The notes under the pieces: generated by a model | Seen by the model: only the letters and a program-made list of their open reading frames with translations | What the model was told of the DNA's origin: nothing | The model's database searches: none | In this document: in pieces, positions 1 through 21,448 of the stretch | Layout of the letters: every line of letters starts with the position of its first letter | How positions within the stretch are numbered: position 1 is the stretch's first letter | Origin: Syngnathus acus | Lineage: Eukaryota; Chordata; Actinopteri; Syngnathiformes; Syngnathidae | Length of the DNA stretch: 64,000 nt | Direction of reading: 5' to 3' | Assembly (NCBI RefSeq): GCF_901709675.1 | Contig: NC_051101.1 | Coordinates: 13,785,416-13,849,415, forward strand | Program-made: the position numbers and the translations under genes

Positions 1-1413
1 AAAACACTAATGGTGCACACATCAAACAAAGGCTTTCCATTTCCAGATGTTGATCACAATATCATTTCTAAATATGACCCCAAAAATCCTTCCAGCTTGA
101 CTGACTTGATGACGGAGACCAATGGTGACGCTAAGATGACATCAATTGGCTGTAATGTGGCAGAGCCAAATGTGAAAGTCTTTTCGACTCATCAGACTAA
201 GTGGACACGGTTGACTGAAAGGTCTTTCAAGCTCCCCGCGTCTGCTTTGGGAGACGTTTTTATGCGGCCTTTTTTTTTTTTTATATTGATTGCGAGTACT
301 CATCATACACCTGCTTGGAGTGTTTAGATCAGAGAAACAATATGACCTTCCATTTAAAGAAATGTCTTTTAGGGCTTCTAGTATAAGAAGATGCATGTTG
401 TATTTGTGCAGAGCTTGCCCAAAATTTGACGCACACATCATGGATTTATATCGATTCTTCGCTACCTTTGTTCGTTCATTTATAGCGGACAAGAAAAAAG
501 TGTAGAAAAAAGAAACAATGGTCAGATCTTCATTCAAAAACCTACCAGTGGATGTTGTTTTTGAACATTTATTGGTCATTTTTAAACTTTGAACTAATAA
601 CTCATTATTAGCGGCTCCATAGTTTATAGTTTGATGTCCAATTTTTGCACAAGCACTGTGTGAGTTAGTTTTCTCCAAGGAGCGATGAAAATCAAAGCTG
701 AATTTCTGCGTGTTAAGCTTTATTTCAATTTGAGTGTGTAAAATATGAAGTATTTCCCTGTGGAGCTGATTGGGAAAAAGAGCAAAATGGAGCTTAATGT
801 AGAGTGAACTTTTGATTTGTGTCTGCATGAGATGGCCAGAAAGAGCACTTGAGCTGCATGCTAATGTTACTCTGTGGATGCGTTAAAGTGAATAAAAGAT
901 GATCATATGTCAAAGTTAATAGCCGTACTTGCAACCCCAAGAAAGTCCAAACTTAATCCCTCACTTAGGAGTGAAAAACAAAAGAAATGCTTTGACACAT
1001 CATATATGTATGTAGATGACAGCTCAGCAAGTTGGCGGTGGAATTCCAACAACACTTATTGAGAATAGTAGAAAAGTGGAGCGGCCGACTCGGTGTCGTC
1101 GCAGAGAAGCCATCTTGTTCCACGGGACAACTCAAGATCATCTTACGTTGATTCAAAAAGACATGTATCATCAGGAAAGATAGTCTTGTACTTTTAATAA
1201 TGGCATCTGAAACAAACAAAGACTCCTCCCACTGACCCCCCCCTCCTGCAAGCAAGGCTCCTCATCAGCAAGCCAAGTGTCATTGCAGTGAAAATTCACC
1301 CCATCTCAGTTCAACTTGATTAGCGGTGAGTGATTTGGAATATGAAACTAGCATGATGCCGTTGGTTGAATTCTGATTATTTTGATCTGCTCCAGCTTTT
1401 TGACGTCACAGAG
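1..1413. other. Upstream flank, no gene seen
   Basis: No supported coding exon lies here. The open frames on both strands have no splice-linked partners, no recognisable domain and low-complexity composition (poly-T near 270-282). The last few tens of bases are probably promoter and 5' UTR of the Siglec-like gene that starts at 1414. A palindromic CRE octamer sits at 1401-1408. I see no clear TATA box. Confidence 0.6.
1401..1408 (+). promoter_or_regulatory. Consensus CRE octamer next to the Siglec start codon
   Basis: The perfect palindrome TGACGTCA ends 5 bases before the ATG at 1414. This octamer is the canonical CREB/ATF binding site. Its position suggests the core promoter or 5' UTR of the Siglec-like gene, but that is inference. 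The octamer also occurs at 7375-7382 (intron) and around 9955-9962 (hepsin intron), so chance is a real alternative. Confidence 0.3.
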
Positions 1414-7882
<6,469 letters not shown>

Positions 7883-8758
7883 CCTACATTTGTCACTAAA
7901 TGTAAGTACAACTCATGAAGTTGACATGTCATTAGCTCACAGATGAGGCTCAAAAAATGATATTTCAAATGCACTCGAGGTCATAATCATTGTAAACTAC
8001 ATCCACAATAAAACCATTATGATCAGCAAGTCTGCCACACAAGCTCAGGCGCTCCTGTCTGCTGCATCTTCTTGCTGTGCTTACGTGGAGTTTGTCCTTC
8101 ATCCCTCCACTCCAATTGACCATAGTTGTGAATGTTTATTTGTTGTTATGATGATGACTTCTTTATTTGACAGGAACTACGCAGGCTAACAGTTACAAGT
8201 CCTTTCAATTAAGGTGGAGTATTTATTTTGATGACATTCAAATCAATACATTTCATAACACAGTGCAGCTACACAGCCGGTAACAATAATCATCTTTTTA
8301 TGTTGCAAATATTTCTGCAAGGATCTTTTACATTGGGTTTCTTTCTAAAAGGGGGCGGGGGTAGTTGTAACTTTTTTCTTACAGCAACATCACTGGATAT
8401 TCATAAAAGAATGTGGGGGGGAAATGTGGATAAATGACCTCCAAAATTCTTATCACCTCTAAAATACTTGGGTAGTAATTACAGCACATACTTTGACGAA
8501 ATATATTTGAGAACATAATTCATGACTCAATGGTCATTTTATTGGTAAAACAATGGCTAAAACATGCTACATAAAACATCAAGCATTATTTACAAACGCA
8601 CACAATACGGGTTTCAATATGAGCAGTTTAACCTCAATCTTCAGACATAGTTAAGGAAGGAGGTGGTAAGAACATCATTGCCTTTGGAGCAACTTGGTAA
8701 AATTACCTTTACTTGCTGCTGCTGCTGTGCTGCAAAAAAAAAAAAAAAAGTCCAATAA
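7883..8758. other. Convergent 3' regions of the Siglec and hepsin genes
   Basis: This is the tail-to-tail interval. A plus-strand polyadenylation signal AATAAA at 8007-8012 fits the end of the Siglec transcript. A minus-strand AATAAA (TTTATT on plus) at 8538-8543 could end a long hepsin transcript. No coding exon is seen. A poly-A run lies near 8734-8749. Confidence 0.55.
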
Positions 8759-9029
8759 CACTCTAAAAAATAAAGGTGCTTCTGAGTTTCATATTGCACT
8801 CCTGGTTGGATAGAGCACCCCTGGCTCTACATAGCACCATTGCACACCACCATTCTTTTCCTTCTTCTTCAGGGTTTCTCATTACTAGTCCTATATATCA
8901 TGCATGAATGTACGGACATGGCACCATGGGGTTTTTTAGAAATGCAACCCATTTGGTTCCCATTTGGTGCTATAGGATATAGAACCAGAGAATAGAAGCG
9001 CATTTGTAGACGCTTCATTTTTTAGAGTG
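8759..9029. mobile_element. MITE with CACTCTAAAAAAT terminal inverted repeats
   Basis: The left end reads CACTCTAAAAAATAAAGG and the right end is its near-perfect inverse (CATTTTTTAGAGTG). The 271-bp interior carries GGTGCT and GGTTCC/GAACC-type motifs in both orientations. This end sequence matches a MITE type I recall as widespread in teleost genomes. There is no coding capacity. A target-site duplication is not obvious. It lies in or just beyond the hepsin 3' UTR; a second minus-strand poly-A signal at about 9087-9092 could end the transcript before reaching it. Confidence 0.65.
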
Positions 9030-9426
9030 AACGTGAGCCTGGCTTTGTCTATCACAAAGGGTGCATTTGTCTTTTTTCAGGATTCTTTTATTAAGCTACT
9101 GTAGTGTCTGATAAAAGTGCTAATGTGGCAGCAGAGGACACCACTTTGTCAGCCCGCCTTTGACTTTTTGGCTGTTGTACTAAACACATTTAGAACGCAG
9201 AAATAAGGAACATAAGGAGCAAAAAAAACAACAACAACAACAGGAACTGAAAAGATGAGAACTTCCAAAACATTCCTATTGACTCTGTAGTGGGAGAAGC
9301 AGTAAGCATAAGCGTAGCAACATAGGTGCTAAGTCATGTCCGTGCCATTTTATGAATCCCCGGTGAGTTGTTATAGTTCTGCAAGGCCATACAAAAACAA
9401 GAGATGAAGAGCAGGTGCAAAACAGC

Positions 9427-12288
<2,862 letters not shown>

Positions 12289-13443
12289 CAGGCGGCAAGG
12301 GGTTAACACACAAGTGAGAGAGATCCCCCTGTTCCCTGCATAGAAATGATAGCAATCACAACAATGACTAATAATGGCATACAGCAGTTCCCACGTTTCA
12401 GTGTCAATAGCCATCAAAGTTGCTTCTGGCATACAGCCGGGCGAAGAATCCACGGCAGCCACGTGAGGAACAAGAACGAATGATCTTTCTGCTCCCTTGA
12501 CATTCTTTTCCTCTTTCTCCCCCTCGGGACATCCCTTGAGGCAATTACAGCCGAGGGAGAGAACAACAACTCTTTTGTCTGCTCCACCTCTACCTGAGAT
12601 GGACGGCGAGCCATGGTGTGGTGGCTCTCCACTTGCCGAGTTAGTTTCTGCTTTATTCAAGCTTATAGATACATTGGTTATTTTTAACCAGAGGTGTGTC
12701 TCGTGCCATTTCCACACGTCAAGTCTTTTCAAAAATCCACGGAGGAATTTTCACTTTCGTTCTTGACACTAAAAATGTGCCAGAGAGTTCGTATTGGCTA
12801 TGCTATTAATGTTTTGGTTCACTTCCATGAGAAATATTCCAGCAGTGAATATCCTTTGTGACCTGTTACTGACATTTGGACTTTGGGAAACAGATTGTAA
12901 AACAAACTAGAAATCCGGGAAGATCTTTTTTTTTTTTTTAATTCATCCGTGTTTTTTCAGTTTTGCTTTTTTTTTTTTTTAATGCTTAGCTAAATTCAAC
13001 ATCATTTCTTTCCAATTTAAATAGGAAACGTGCCATTCATGTGTCAGCAGCAAAGACGGCTTGCTTCCTGACAGCAAAGATAACGTTTTTCAAAAAATCA
13101 ACGGCAAGAGACATCAGTGCCTTATAATACAGCAGCGGCATGAATATTCTTTCCATTTTCATGCACGTCATCATCATCGTCTCACAGGCACACTAGACAA
13201 ACTTCTCAGCCAGTTAAGGAAGTGTCCAACGCTGCAAGCACAAAGGCTCATTTGATGCCATTCTTTGAGGATAGAGCAAAGCGTTGTAAATAGATCATTT
13301 ATCTGCTGTGGGATGTTGAATTGACAAACAGAGGTAAAGCAGCAGCAGTTGGCTTGGAACAAATCTGTTAATAGTTAACAATAGTCAAATGGACTGATGT
13401 CTGCACACTCTCCAAATGCAGACAACATGCAGCATCTGAATAT

Positions 13444-13553
<110 letters not shown>

Positions 13554-13690
13554 CGTTTACCCATCTTCCCCTCTTTTACAATTTTTTCCGCATACATCTC
13601 TGCAGAGTAGGAGAGCGGTGACAACTATAGATGTCCTCTTCCTGGCTTTCCTCTCAACTCCCTTGATTTCCTACGGCATTAAAATCACAC

Positions 13691-13729
13691 ATGGATGGAT
13701 GGATGGATGGATGGATGGATGGATGGATA
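13691..13729. repeat. (GGAT)n microsatellite
   Basis: About nine to ten GGAT units in a row, in intergenic DNA. Confidence 0.97.
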
Positions 13730-16700
13730 GATCTGATATGGAAACTGGCTAAGAACCTAAAAGTTTCAAATGTTCCATACGTAGTAAACCAAGTTTTGTA
13801 GCAATGTACAAAGTATAGATAGGCAGGCCAGGATAATATTATTGCTGACATTTACATATGCACATTATTTGGAGGGACAAAATGGCTAAGCCTTCAAGAA
13901 AGCTTAGCGCTTGGTAACTATTTCTATTTCTAAATGAAAATCCAGCTTTCAAGTAGGCTCACCTTGTCTCCTCTGAAAGCAGGTGTACTGGCAGCTCCCT
14001 TCAGAATTAAACTGCAATTTGCCTCAGTCCAGTGGTGTAAAAAAAAATAATAATAAATGACCCAAAAATATTTGAGTCCCAGTATGCAAATCCTTTCCCC
14101 CCTTTGGGTTCTTTCACAGGTTACTGACCTGACTTCCAAAGCGCTGAAAAAGACAGAAAAAGTTTTGGACGTCGGCTTTTTCTTCTTCTTCTTTTGTGGC
14201 ACTTGCGTCAGCTAGCAATAGAAAGTGCCACACCATCAGAAAGAGCAAATTGCACGAAAAATGACTTCGGATGACTTTAGTTAGTCGAAGTTGCGTCGTT
14301 CTAAAGTGCTCGTCTTGAGTGAGGGGCAAAAGAGGAGGGGCCTGCCTGCGTGCGTGCGTGCGTGCGCGCGCGCGCGACTGCGTCACTAGGCGCACAAGAC
14401 AATTTGTATACATTGAGTGCAGAGTAACCTAAACAACTGAGTTTTAAAACGGATTCGTTTTTGGATGAGCTTTTCGTGTGAATAAAACATGGCAAATTGT
14501 TTCTTGTAATATTAAGATATTTTTCTTGTTGATCATGTCATTCAAATGAATCCAATTGTTAATTGACCTAATAATAATAACAAATATATTATCATGATTA
14601 TTTTACTATTATTATGCGGTAATATTATCATTTGAAAGCATACGTTTTGTATGCCACTAAAATGTGTATGTTAATTTGTATGGTGTGCTGTCCACCATGT
14701 AGTAGACAAAGTCACATCCACACCTATGGACAATTGACATGGACCAATCAAGCTAGCATACATAAAGCAGAGTATCCATAGGAAAGCCTCACAGTAGCCA
14801 CTGTGACCTCTGCACTGTGCTAACCAGGAGGCCCAAAAAGTCAATAGTGAAAGCTGTGTGAACTGTGAACGCCCCACCCACCTCTCCTCTGATTCACTAA
14901 AAAGTCATGACAATTCAAGCCCAAGCAAGAAACAATCGGAGGCAGCAAATGGCAGGGGTGGTCATTTGCAAACGTTTGCAAAATGTTCACCGACAATTTA
15001 AGTGATTTTGCAAAATGTCCTCGCGACAGCAAACGTACATTTACCTCCTGATTGTGGTTCGTATGGTCTCGAAAAAATCACGTTTGCGTTCAAGTGACTG
15101 GGCATGCTATTAATAGCAGCTGTATGATGTATTTATCAAAGTTCAGACGTTACGTCCGGAAAGATCCAATTAAACAAGCAGTGAGAGAGCAGGCAGGGTC
15201 TTCTTGTTGATGGAAATTCTCAAGTTGCGATAAGACAAACGGTCAACGGATACTACTCAAATCAGGATGGAAACCAGTAGGACAGTGACTCCCAAAAACA
15301 GGCACACTTGTTTACAAAATGCTTTTGGACATCAACACTTACTTCATTTTCATCATTCAACATTCCTTTTTTACCTCCTCTATCTTTTGCTTCTTGAGAA
15401 GAGAACATTTTTCTGCATTTAAATTGGAATTCATTTCACAAAAGCTTTCGACATTTCAATTTGAATTCAAATTTTCTGATGATCACTTTCTATGACTTGA
15501 TATGACTTACTGACATGACTTGCCCCGAAATATTCATATTTTTCAATGTTAGGTTAGGGCTAGGTGCGTGGTGGCTGTTCAATCCAAAAACATCTTAACA
15601 GGCCAAGTCACAACTTTTTCTTTTTTACTTTTATTATTATATCACCTTTTTGATATCACCTTCACAATTCTTGTATCCATTCAACTTGTGAGTTTCTGCT
15701 TGAGTTTCTCTCCTTTTAGCAGCCATAATGGTCACCCATGAAGATCATTCTGCTCCGGAAGCCTTGCTAATAGTAGAAGTATTTTTGTTGGTGTTGCTAA
15801 TAGTAGAAGTCGTCCAACGGAATGTTTATGCCAATGTGCATGTGTCCACTCACCTCAAGGGGGCAGCATAGCTATTTGTTGCAATGTATGAATTGGAGGT
15901 CTTGCAGTGATTCCAGAGCCTGAGCATCTTTCAGCAAAACTAAATGTTTCAATTGAATTGAAATGGTGAGCAAGTTCAAAAAACAGGAAGTCTTCTGAGG
16001 AGTGATCATGGCTGTCTAATGAGCCACTTGCATGTTTACACGCTGCCTCTATTTTTCTTGGCCGTGTGTGCAAAAGCAAAAAAATCTCAATCACAGCCAG
16101 CTCAACCTGTTTGCTTTCTTTCTCCACCGCACAAATGTTTCATTTGAATCCTAGACTTTGCTCTCACGCTCATCCTCTGCTCTGCACCTTAAAGAAGAAG
16201 ACGGAAGATGATCAATTTGTTTGATGAGCCCTAATTTATCATTGATCAATTGATCGGGTTTATTTCCAAAGCGGTGTCGGTATCGTCGTTTAAGAGGTGG
16301 AAAGATTTTATTCAAGGTCAGTTATGTTTGATTATGATTCCTTCACTTCCTTATATTGAACAGATTTGTATGAAATGAAGTTGGAAAATTGAAAAGCTCC
16401 ATTTCAAATAATGAACATTTTATTTGTATCCTTGATCCTGAAGACCAGAACAAACTATTTCTGACCCACTCAAACAATGAAAGTTCACAAATCGTTAGTC
16501 TTTGTTTGATTCTTTTGAGAATCTTTTCTCAATTGCCTTAACTGAATAAGAACAATTTTAAAATACGCTCGAGAGAACTCCAGCGCCCGCAACCCTCAAT
16601 AGCAGGATTGAAAATGGAGACAGCAGGCTAAAATAGCATTCTGCTAACACATTTATTTTCCCATTTCTCTGAAACATGGTTGCGTGACAGGACTGAATAA

Positions 16701-16759
16701 TATTGTCACTTGTCAACGTTGTTATGAAGTGAGCATGTCCACATTTGAACAGATTGAGG

Positions 16760-18020
16760 ATGAGGAAGTCCATGAACCTGCTGCTGCTGCTGATCTTGAT
16801 CCAGGTCCTTCAACCCTCATCAGGTATGTGCTTTCTTTTTTTTGAAACAGCTGATCTTGACTTTCTACAGTGGCGTCTTCTTCTTATTGTTTTGCACGGG
16901 ATGTCACACCTAAATATTTCTCGTAAAACAAATGGAAATATTCAAAGATAATACAGTGAGCATGTCTGGCTTGGGGGGCGTCAGTGAAAATGAACTCCCA
17001 AAATGTGTCAGTTCCTCATTGAACAAGGTGAACAAGTACTTTTTGTCACACAGTAGCTTTGAAGATTATTTTCCGCTTAAAAAAATCAAATCAACATTTA
17101 AAAACTGCATTTTATTGAATTTTCTTTTCTTTTCTTTTATTAAGCCTTAACTTTGGTGAGGTACGTGTCTCCCTTGCAGCACAAAATGCGAGCACCGTAT
17201 CCGCCAACACGACAGCGGGGATTTTGATCCCACCAGTGGATGTCTCGGTGTTTGTGGGGGACCCCGCCGTGTTTACCTGCGCTGTGCCTGAAACATCTCC
17301 CGCCGTCACTTTCAATTTATCCGGGGGTCACGGAAATTACAGCCTCACCTGCCCTGGTGGCCGTGTGGAAGATATCCCCCAGGTCAGAAAACAGAAGAAG
17401 CATGCACAAATAATCTGTGCCTTCCCGTTGCCTTGCATTTTAAGCAAGAAATTGACTACGATCCAGCAAAAACGTAAGACGTGATTATTAATAATTGCAT
17501 GCAGGCTTCTCCGTATCTCCATAGGCTCTTTATGGAAGTTGTCTTATAAAAAACGGACAATCGCTGGCTGTGTGGACCTTCAAAGGAACCTCCAATTCAG
17601 ACAATAACACCAGAGTGGTTTGTCAGCTGCCAAATAATTTGGACCGCTCCACTGCCACTCTACGAATTTATGGTGAGGACCACCACTCCAGCCATCATTT
17701 CTTGCCATTCTTATCTTCCATGTCGAATGTGTTTCTTTAGATAATGGCAGTCACTTGGCAATCCTCATTGGCTGCGCTATCGGGGCCTTCTTTGGTATCC
17801 TCCTGGTATTTGCTTTGTTGTACGTATTTCTGCAAAGATCCGAGGGCTTCCGCAAATGTTTCCGTAAGTAGAAGAGGCACCGACGTGATGATGTGGCGAG
17901 CAATTACTTGAAGTTGTTCAAGTTGCGATGTTTTTTTTACCTGCAGGGCGCAAAGAAGATGAAGATGACGTGCTCTCAATTATAGCCAAAGATGTTGAAA
18001 AGAAAAAGGAGAAGGATTGA
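16760..18020 (+). CDS. Unrecognised single-pass membrane protein with one divergent Ig-like domain, 203 aa
   Basis: Exons 16760-16823, 17180-17382, 17525-17672, 17741-17863 and 17947-18020 join in phase to 612 nt. Order of parts: a leucine-rich signal peptide (about 1-21), an extracellular segment of about 115 residues, a hydrophobic helix (about 144-166, LAILIGCAIGAFFGILLV), and a short cytoplasmic tail that is acidic then lysine-rich (EDEDDVLSIIAKDVEKKKEKD region). The ectodomain has an Ig-like start (VSVFVGDPAVFTC), several possible N-glycosylation sites (NAS, NTT, NLS, NYS, NNT) and a late cysteine (RVVC). It lacks the usual Trp core and the DxGxYxC strand-F signature. The tail has no tyrosine, so no ITAM or ITIM. 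Splice phases (mostly 1) fit the Ig superfamily. AATAAA at 18137-18142 fits the transcript end. The acceptor before the ATG implies an upstream noncoding exon. Function unknown; an immune or adhesion role is only a guess. Confidence 0.75.
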
Positions 18021-19202
18021 TAACATAACCTTCAAAACGGTAAATCAGGCTACCAAATCAGGCTTGAAACCAATCATCTGCCAATATGAACTGGAAAAAA
18101 AGACATCGTAAAATATCCCAAAAATATACATATATTAATAAACAAAACAACAATCAGCCATTTTTTTCCGAGGTTTTATTGACACATTCTTAGAATGATC
18201 AGTTGAAATGAATGTTACAGAGATGTTTCGGTGTGGGACAGTCCTTGGAGGTGTTTTGTTTAAAATGAACAAATTATGAACCAAAAAGAAAAAAGACCAA
18301 TTCCATTTGTGTTGTGACACCTGTTGTGTCAGACATACACACGCACGCACGCACATCAGCCAGCCAGCGGGAGGGAGGGAGAGAGAGAATTCTTGTGTTG
18401 CTTCAGCTGCTTCCTTAAAACTTCTTTGTGCGTCTAGTACAAGAATGAGAGTTGAGTGGTTCGTCTTGTTACCTAGGATTTGCAACAGTTGATTGACGGG
18501 CGGGCGGGCGGGCTTGTCAGATCAACTCCTCTAAGCACTTCCACGTACTGTTTAGAGACAAACACAGCAAATGCCACCATAACAGCACAACACAACTAAC
18601 TGTGTGTGTCAGTGACGTTGGAAAAAGTAGCTTTAGGCCTACTGTCCTTGACTTTCTTTTCCAACCAACAAGCAATGTTAAAATACAGTCATGGTGTTCA
18701 TTCGAAATGTAGTTTATCGTCGAAAGCCACTGTTGGATGATGCATACTTTGAACATTATGAAATAATATTCACATGAAATAAGATTCATTCATGGCTGTC
18801 ACTATCAAACAGTGTTGTAATCCAATGGACGATTCTGTCCATTATTCCATCAATCAATTGGTCAACGGGACTCAATTTCAGCCTCAAGGTGGATGAAAAT
18901 AATTTCATGCAGTCAGGAGAGGGCACCCTTCACACCCGAGACATCATTAATGATAATATCACGATACAATATAGCTGTATTGAGAGCCGTTCTGAAAATG
19001 CTCATTGAAATGGGGATATGTATTTATTTATTTGTGTATTTATTTATTTGTGTATTCATTTATTTGTATTTTTGTTGAGAATTCAACATCACATGCTTTC
19101 AGTAGCAATTTGACAATGTGATGCACTGATGTTTATGGGAAAACATTTCATTGGCCTGCCTCCAAGCTAGGTGCTACCAAGTCACCCCTGCATGTCACAC
19201 AT

Positions 19203-19268
<66 letters not shown>

Positions 19269-20243
19269 ATACGCGCATGCTTTCACATGCACATACACTA
19301 TGGTTTATACTCCAAACAAAGAGGAGGAGCAGGTGAAACAAAAACAGGTGGTACTGAAAATAAAGACTTCTGCCGCTGAGCAACATTCGCACACCATTTG
19401 CACCATTTGCTCAGGTAAGCATTAAGGGGGGGGTGATCAGCTTTCTTTAAATAGGTTGTTTCGAGTTTTGTTGCAAGTTAATGAATATCAAAATGATATC
19501 AAGAAGAACAAATGTTTGAAATGAAGAGTAAGTGTTGGTGTTGTTGCAATCGTTGAGATTTGAAAGTCAAACATCTGCGTGGCCTTCACCAATGTCATGC
19601 TAGCTGATAGTCACTGTGACCCAGAGGTCATGATGCAAAATATTCTTTCTACTATATTTTCATTGCTTCCATTTGGGGTGGGCTAACTCCAAGAGATGCA
19701 CGTTGCAGATCAGAACAGAAAAAAACAAATGCTTTGGCTCATTTTCAAATTGACTTTTGGAAGTTCACCTTGCTTCTGCTTCATTACTTTGCAAGGTCAA
19801 AGGTGAGTTTCGGAATAGAACATTTCTGTCACACTACAAAAAGTTTCGAAATGTCTACTCGTTGATAGAAATGGAAAATGACACAACATTAGATGGACTT
19901 TTTATTTTCCAAGATTTTGTTTAATAAGGTTTGATTACGTAAGACCTTTGCTTTTGTCTCTGTGTGTATTGAAGAAGGGTTTTATGAAAGTTGATTGGAA
20001 ACTTTGCTGTTTATTCTCCAAACATGCAAAGTGCATCCCTGCTGACGGGATTGTGCCCTTTCACACCCCAAGGACGTGCCTTCTAAAGAGTGTGTGTGCG
20101 TGTGTGCATGTGCGAGTGTTAGTGTTGGTGCATGCGCATGTCCAAAGCAAGGGCAAAGTCATGAGAACCAAATCGCATGTCCTATTCAATTTCACTCTGA
20201 TGTTTTCTTTGACCTCTCTCCTTTCTGTCCAAACAGAGTTGAA
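18021..20243. other. Interval before the first FXYD gene
   Basis: It begins with the Ig-like gene's 3' UTR. The rest includes a GGGC run (18497-18512), a CA tract (19206-19266) and A/T-rich unique DNA. A donor-like CTCAG|GTAAGC at 19414/19415 is a candidate end of a noncoding first exon for the FXYD gene starting at 20245, whose start codon lies just after an acceptor. No coding exon is supported. Confidence 0.45.
19204..19266. repeat. (CGCA)n/(CA)n microsatellite
   Basis: A few GCAC units pass into about 24 CA units. Confidence 0.97.
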
Positions 20244-20244
20244 G

Positions 20245-21258
20245 ATGGGACATTTCACACTGCTAGCAGTGATAGCAGGTAGCATGCAAAATAAATCCAC
20301 AGTATGCTTCAAGTACAGCATTTATTTCTTGTCATGACACATTTTCCTTCCATAGTAATAATTAATAAATAATAATAAATATAATAAGAAATACAATAAA
20401 TAATCAAGAAAGTAAGAGTGCCCCATTAGCTTCAGGCTAACAAGCAATTCCACAAGTAAGATATTGTCTGTTTTTCTCTTCTTGTAGTACTCTTCAGTCT
20501 CTTCGCTGAAACTGAAGCAGGTAAGGTGAAAACTTTGGCCCCCCTCATCTGCCTTGGCTTGTCAACTGGTTGGTGGGTGGGTGGAGAAACGTAACCTTGC
20601 TGTTTTCTGTCTCTCCTGTTTGCTGTGTAGGTTCATTTGTTTATAGTAAGTACACGCATCTTCAATTTCATCTATTGAAAGGGCTCATTGTGTATTTCTA
20701 AAATGAACAGATTTATTCTGGCCAAAATAAATGTCTGCTCTTATATAACGTGCTTGAATGCAAAATCGATTTCATATTTGATGAAGTTGATAAGATTTAT
20801 TTTTATAAACTAGATCAACATGGAAGAGAAGGGAATCCCCTAAACATGTCAAATGGGTGTTTTTTTTTTTTTTGACAGACTATGAAAGGCTTCGAATTGC
20901 GGGTCTGATCTGTTCAGGCTTTTTATTCTTCGGAGGACTTGCGGTTATACTGTGTAAGTGCCGCACACTCAAACGGAAATTCAAGTTGCATGATTGACAT
21001 TATTTCACATTGCCTTGGGTCACTCTTTAGGAACGAGTCAATATTCTGTCGTATAATAATTTCTTCTTTTTTTTGTAATGAGTGATGAGCTTTCAGACAT
21101 AATTGCACTTGCATGAAAGCTTGTCACTCCACAGATGATGATCACACAATAATCTGTGACCTCCTTTAACCAAATGACCTTGGCTTTCTTTCACAGACAA
21201 CAAGTGCTCCAGAGGCTCCAAGTAAGATTATTTATCTGTTTTTTTAACACCCCCCCCC

Positions 21259-21289
<31 letters not shown>

Positions 21290-21448
21290 ACTATTGAGTG
21301 AATTCGCAAACAGCCTCCCCTAATCCGTTTGTCTGGTTTTTGTTTGTTGTTTTCCACCATGCTAAATAGCTAACTGCTGCCTTCCCTCCCTCCCCTCTGA
21401 CCTCCCTCCCATTGCAGGAAAGACAAAGATGACAGCAGTGAAATCTGA
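20245..21448 (+). CDS. FXYD-family ion-transport regulator A, 70 aa
   Basis: Exons 20245-20278, 20488-20520, 20631-20645, 20879-20953, 21197-21221 and 21418-21448 join in phase to 213 nt. FXYD proteins are small type I membrane subunits that bind the Na,K-ATPase alpha subunit and tune its ion affinity. Residues 1-22 form a signal peptide (MGHFTLLAVIA...TEA). The signature region reads SFVYNYERLRIAGL, so the family motif FXYD is FVYN here, with Asn for Asp. The membrane helix (about 33-52) follows, with the family's Gly residues (IAGL, FFGGL). The tail is short and charged (NKCSRGSKKDKDDSSEI). A 15-nt microexon encodes the start of the motif. Structure and ending recall the fish gill form FXYD11 or FXYD9, but I cannot assign the paralogue. 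AATAAA at 21741-21746 is a likely poly-A signal. A noncoding first exon must lie upstream. Confidence 0.9.
21249..21292. repeat. Poly-C/(CA)n tract in FXYD-A intron
   Basis: About 25 consecutive C residues are followed by about eight CA units, in the last intron of the first FXYD gene. Such homopolymers are prone to assembly and sequencing length errors. Confidence 0.95.

Noticed and set aside
142-828. A 228-codon open frame on the minus strand.
   Set aside because: No domain, low-complexity content, no splice partners and no start context; a chance frame in A/T-rich flank.
12594-12614. MARRPSQ as the hepsin start exon.
   Set aside because: Joined to the anchor exon it is out of frame and reaches a stop codon within about 11 codons.
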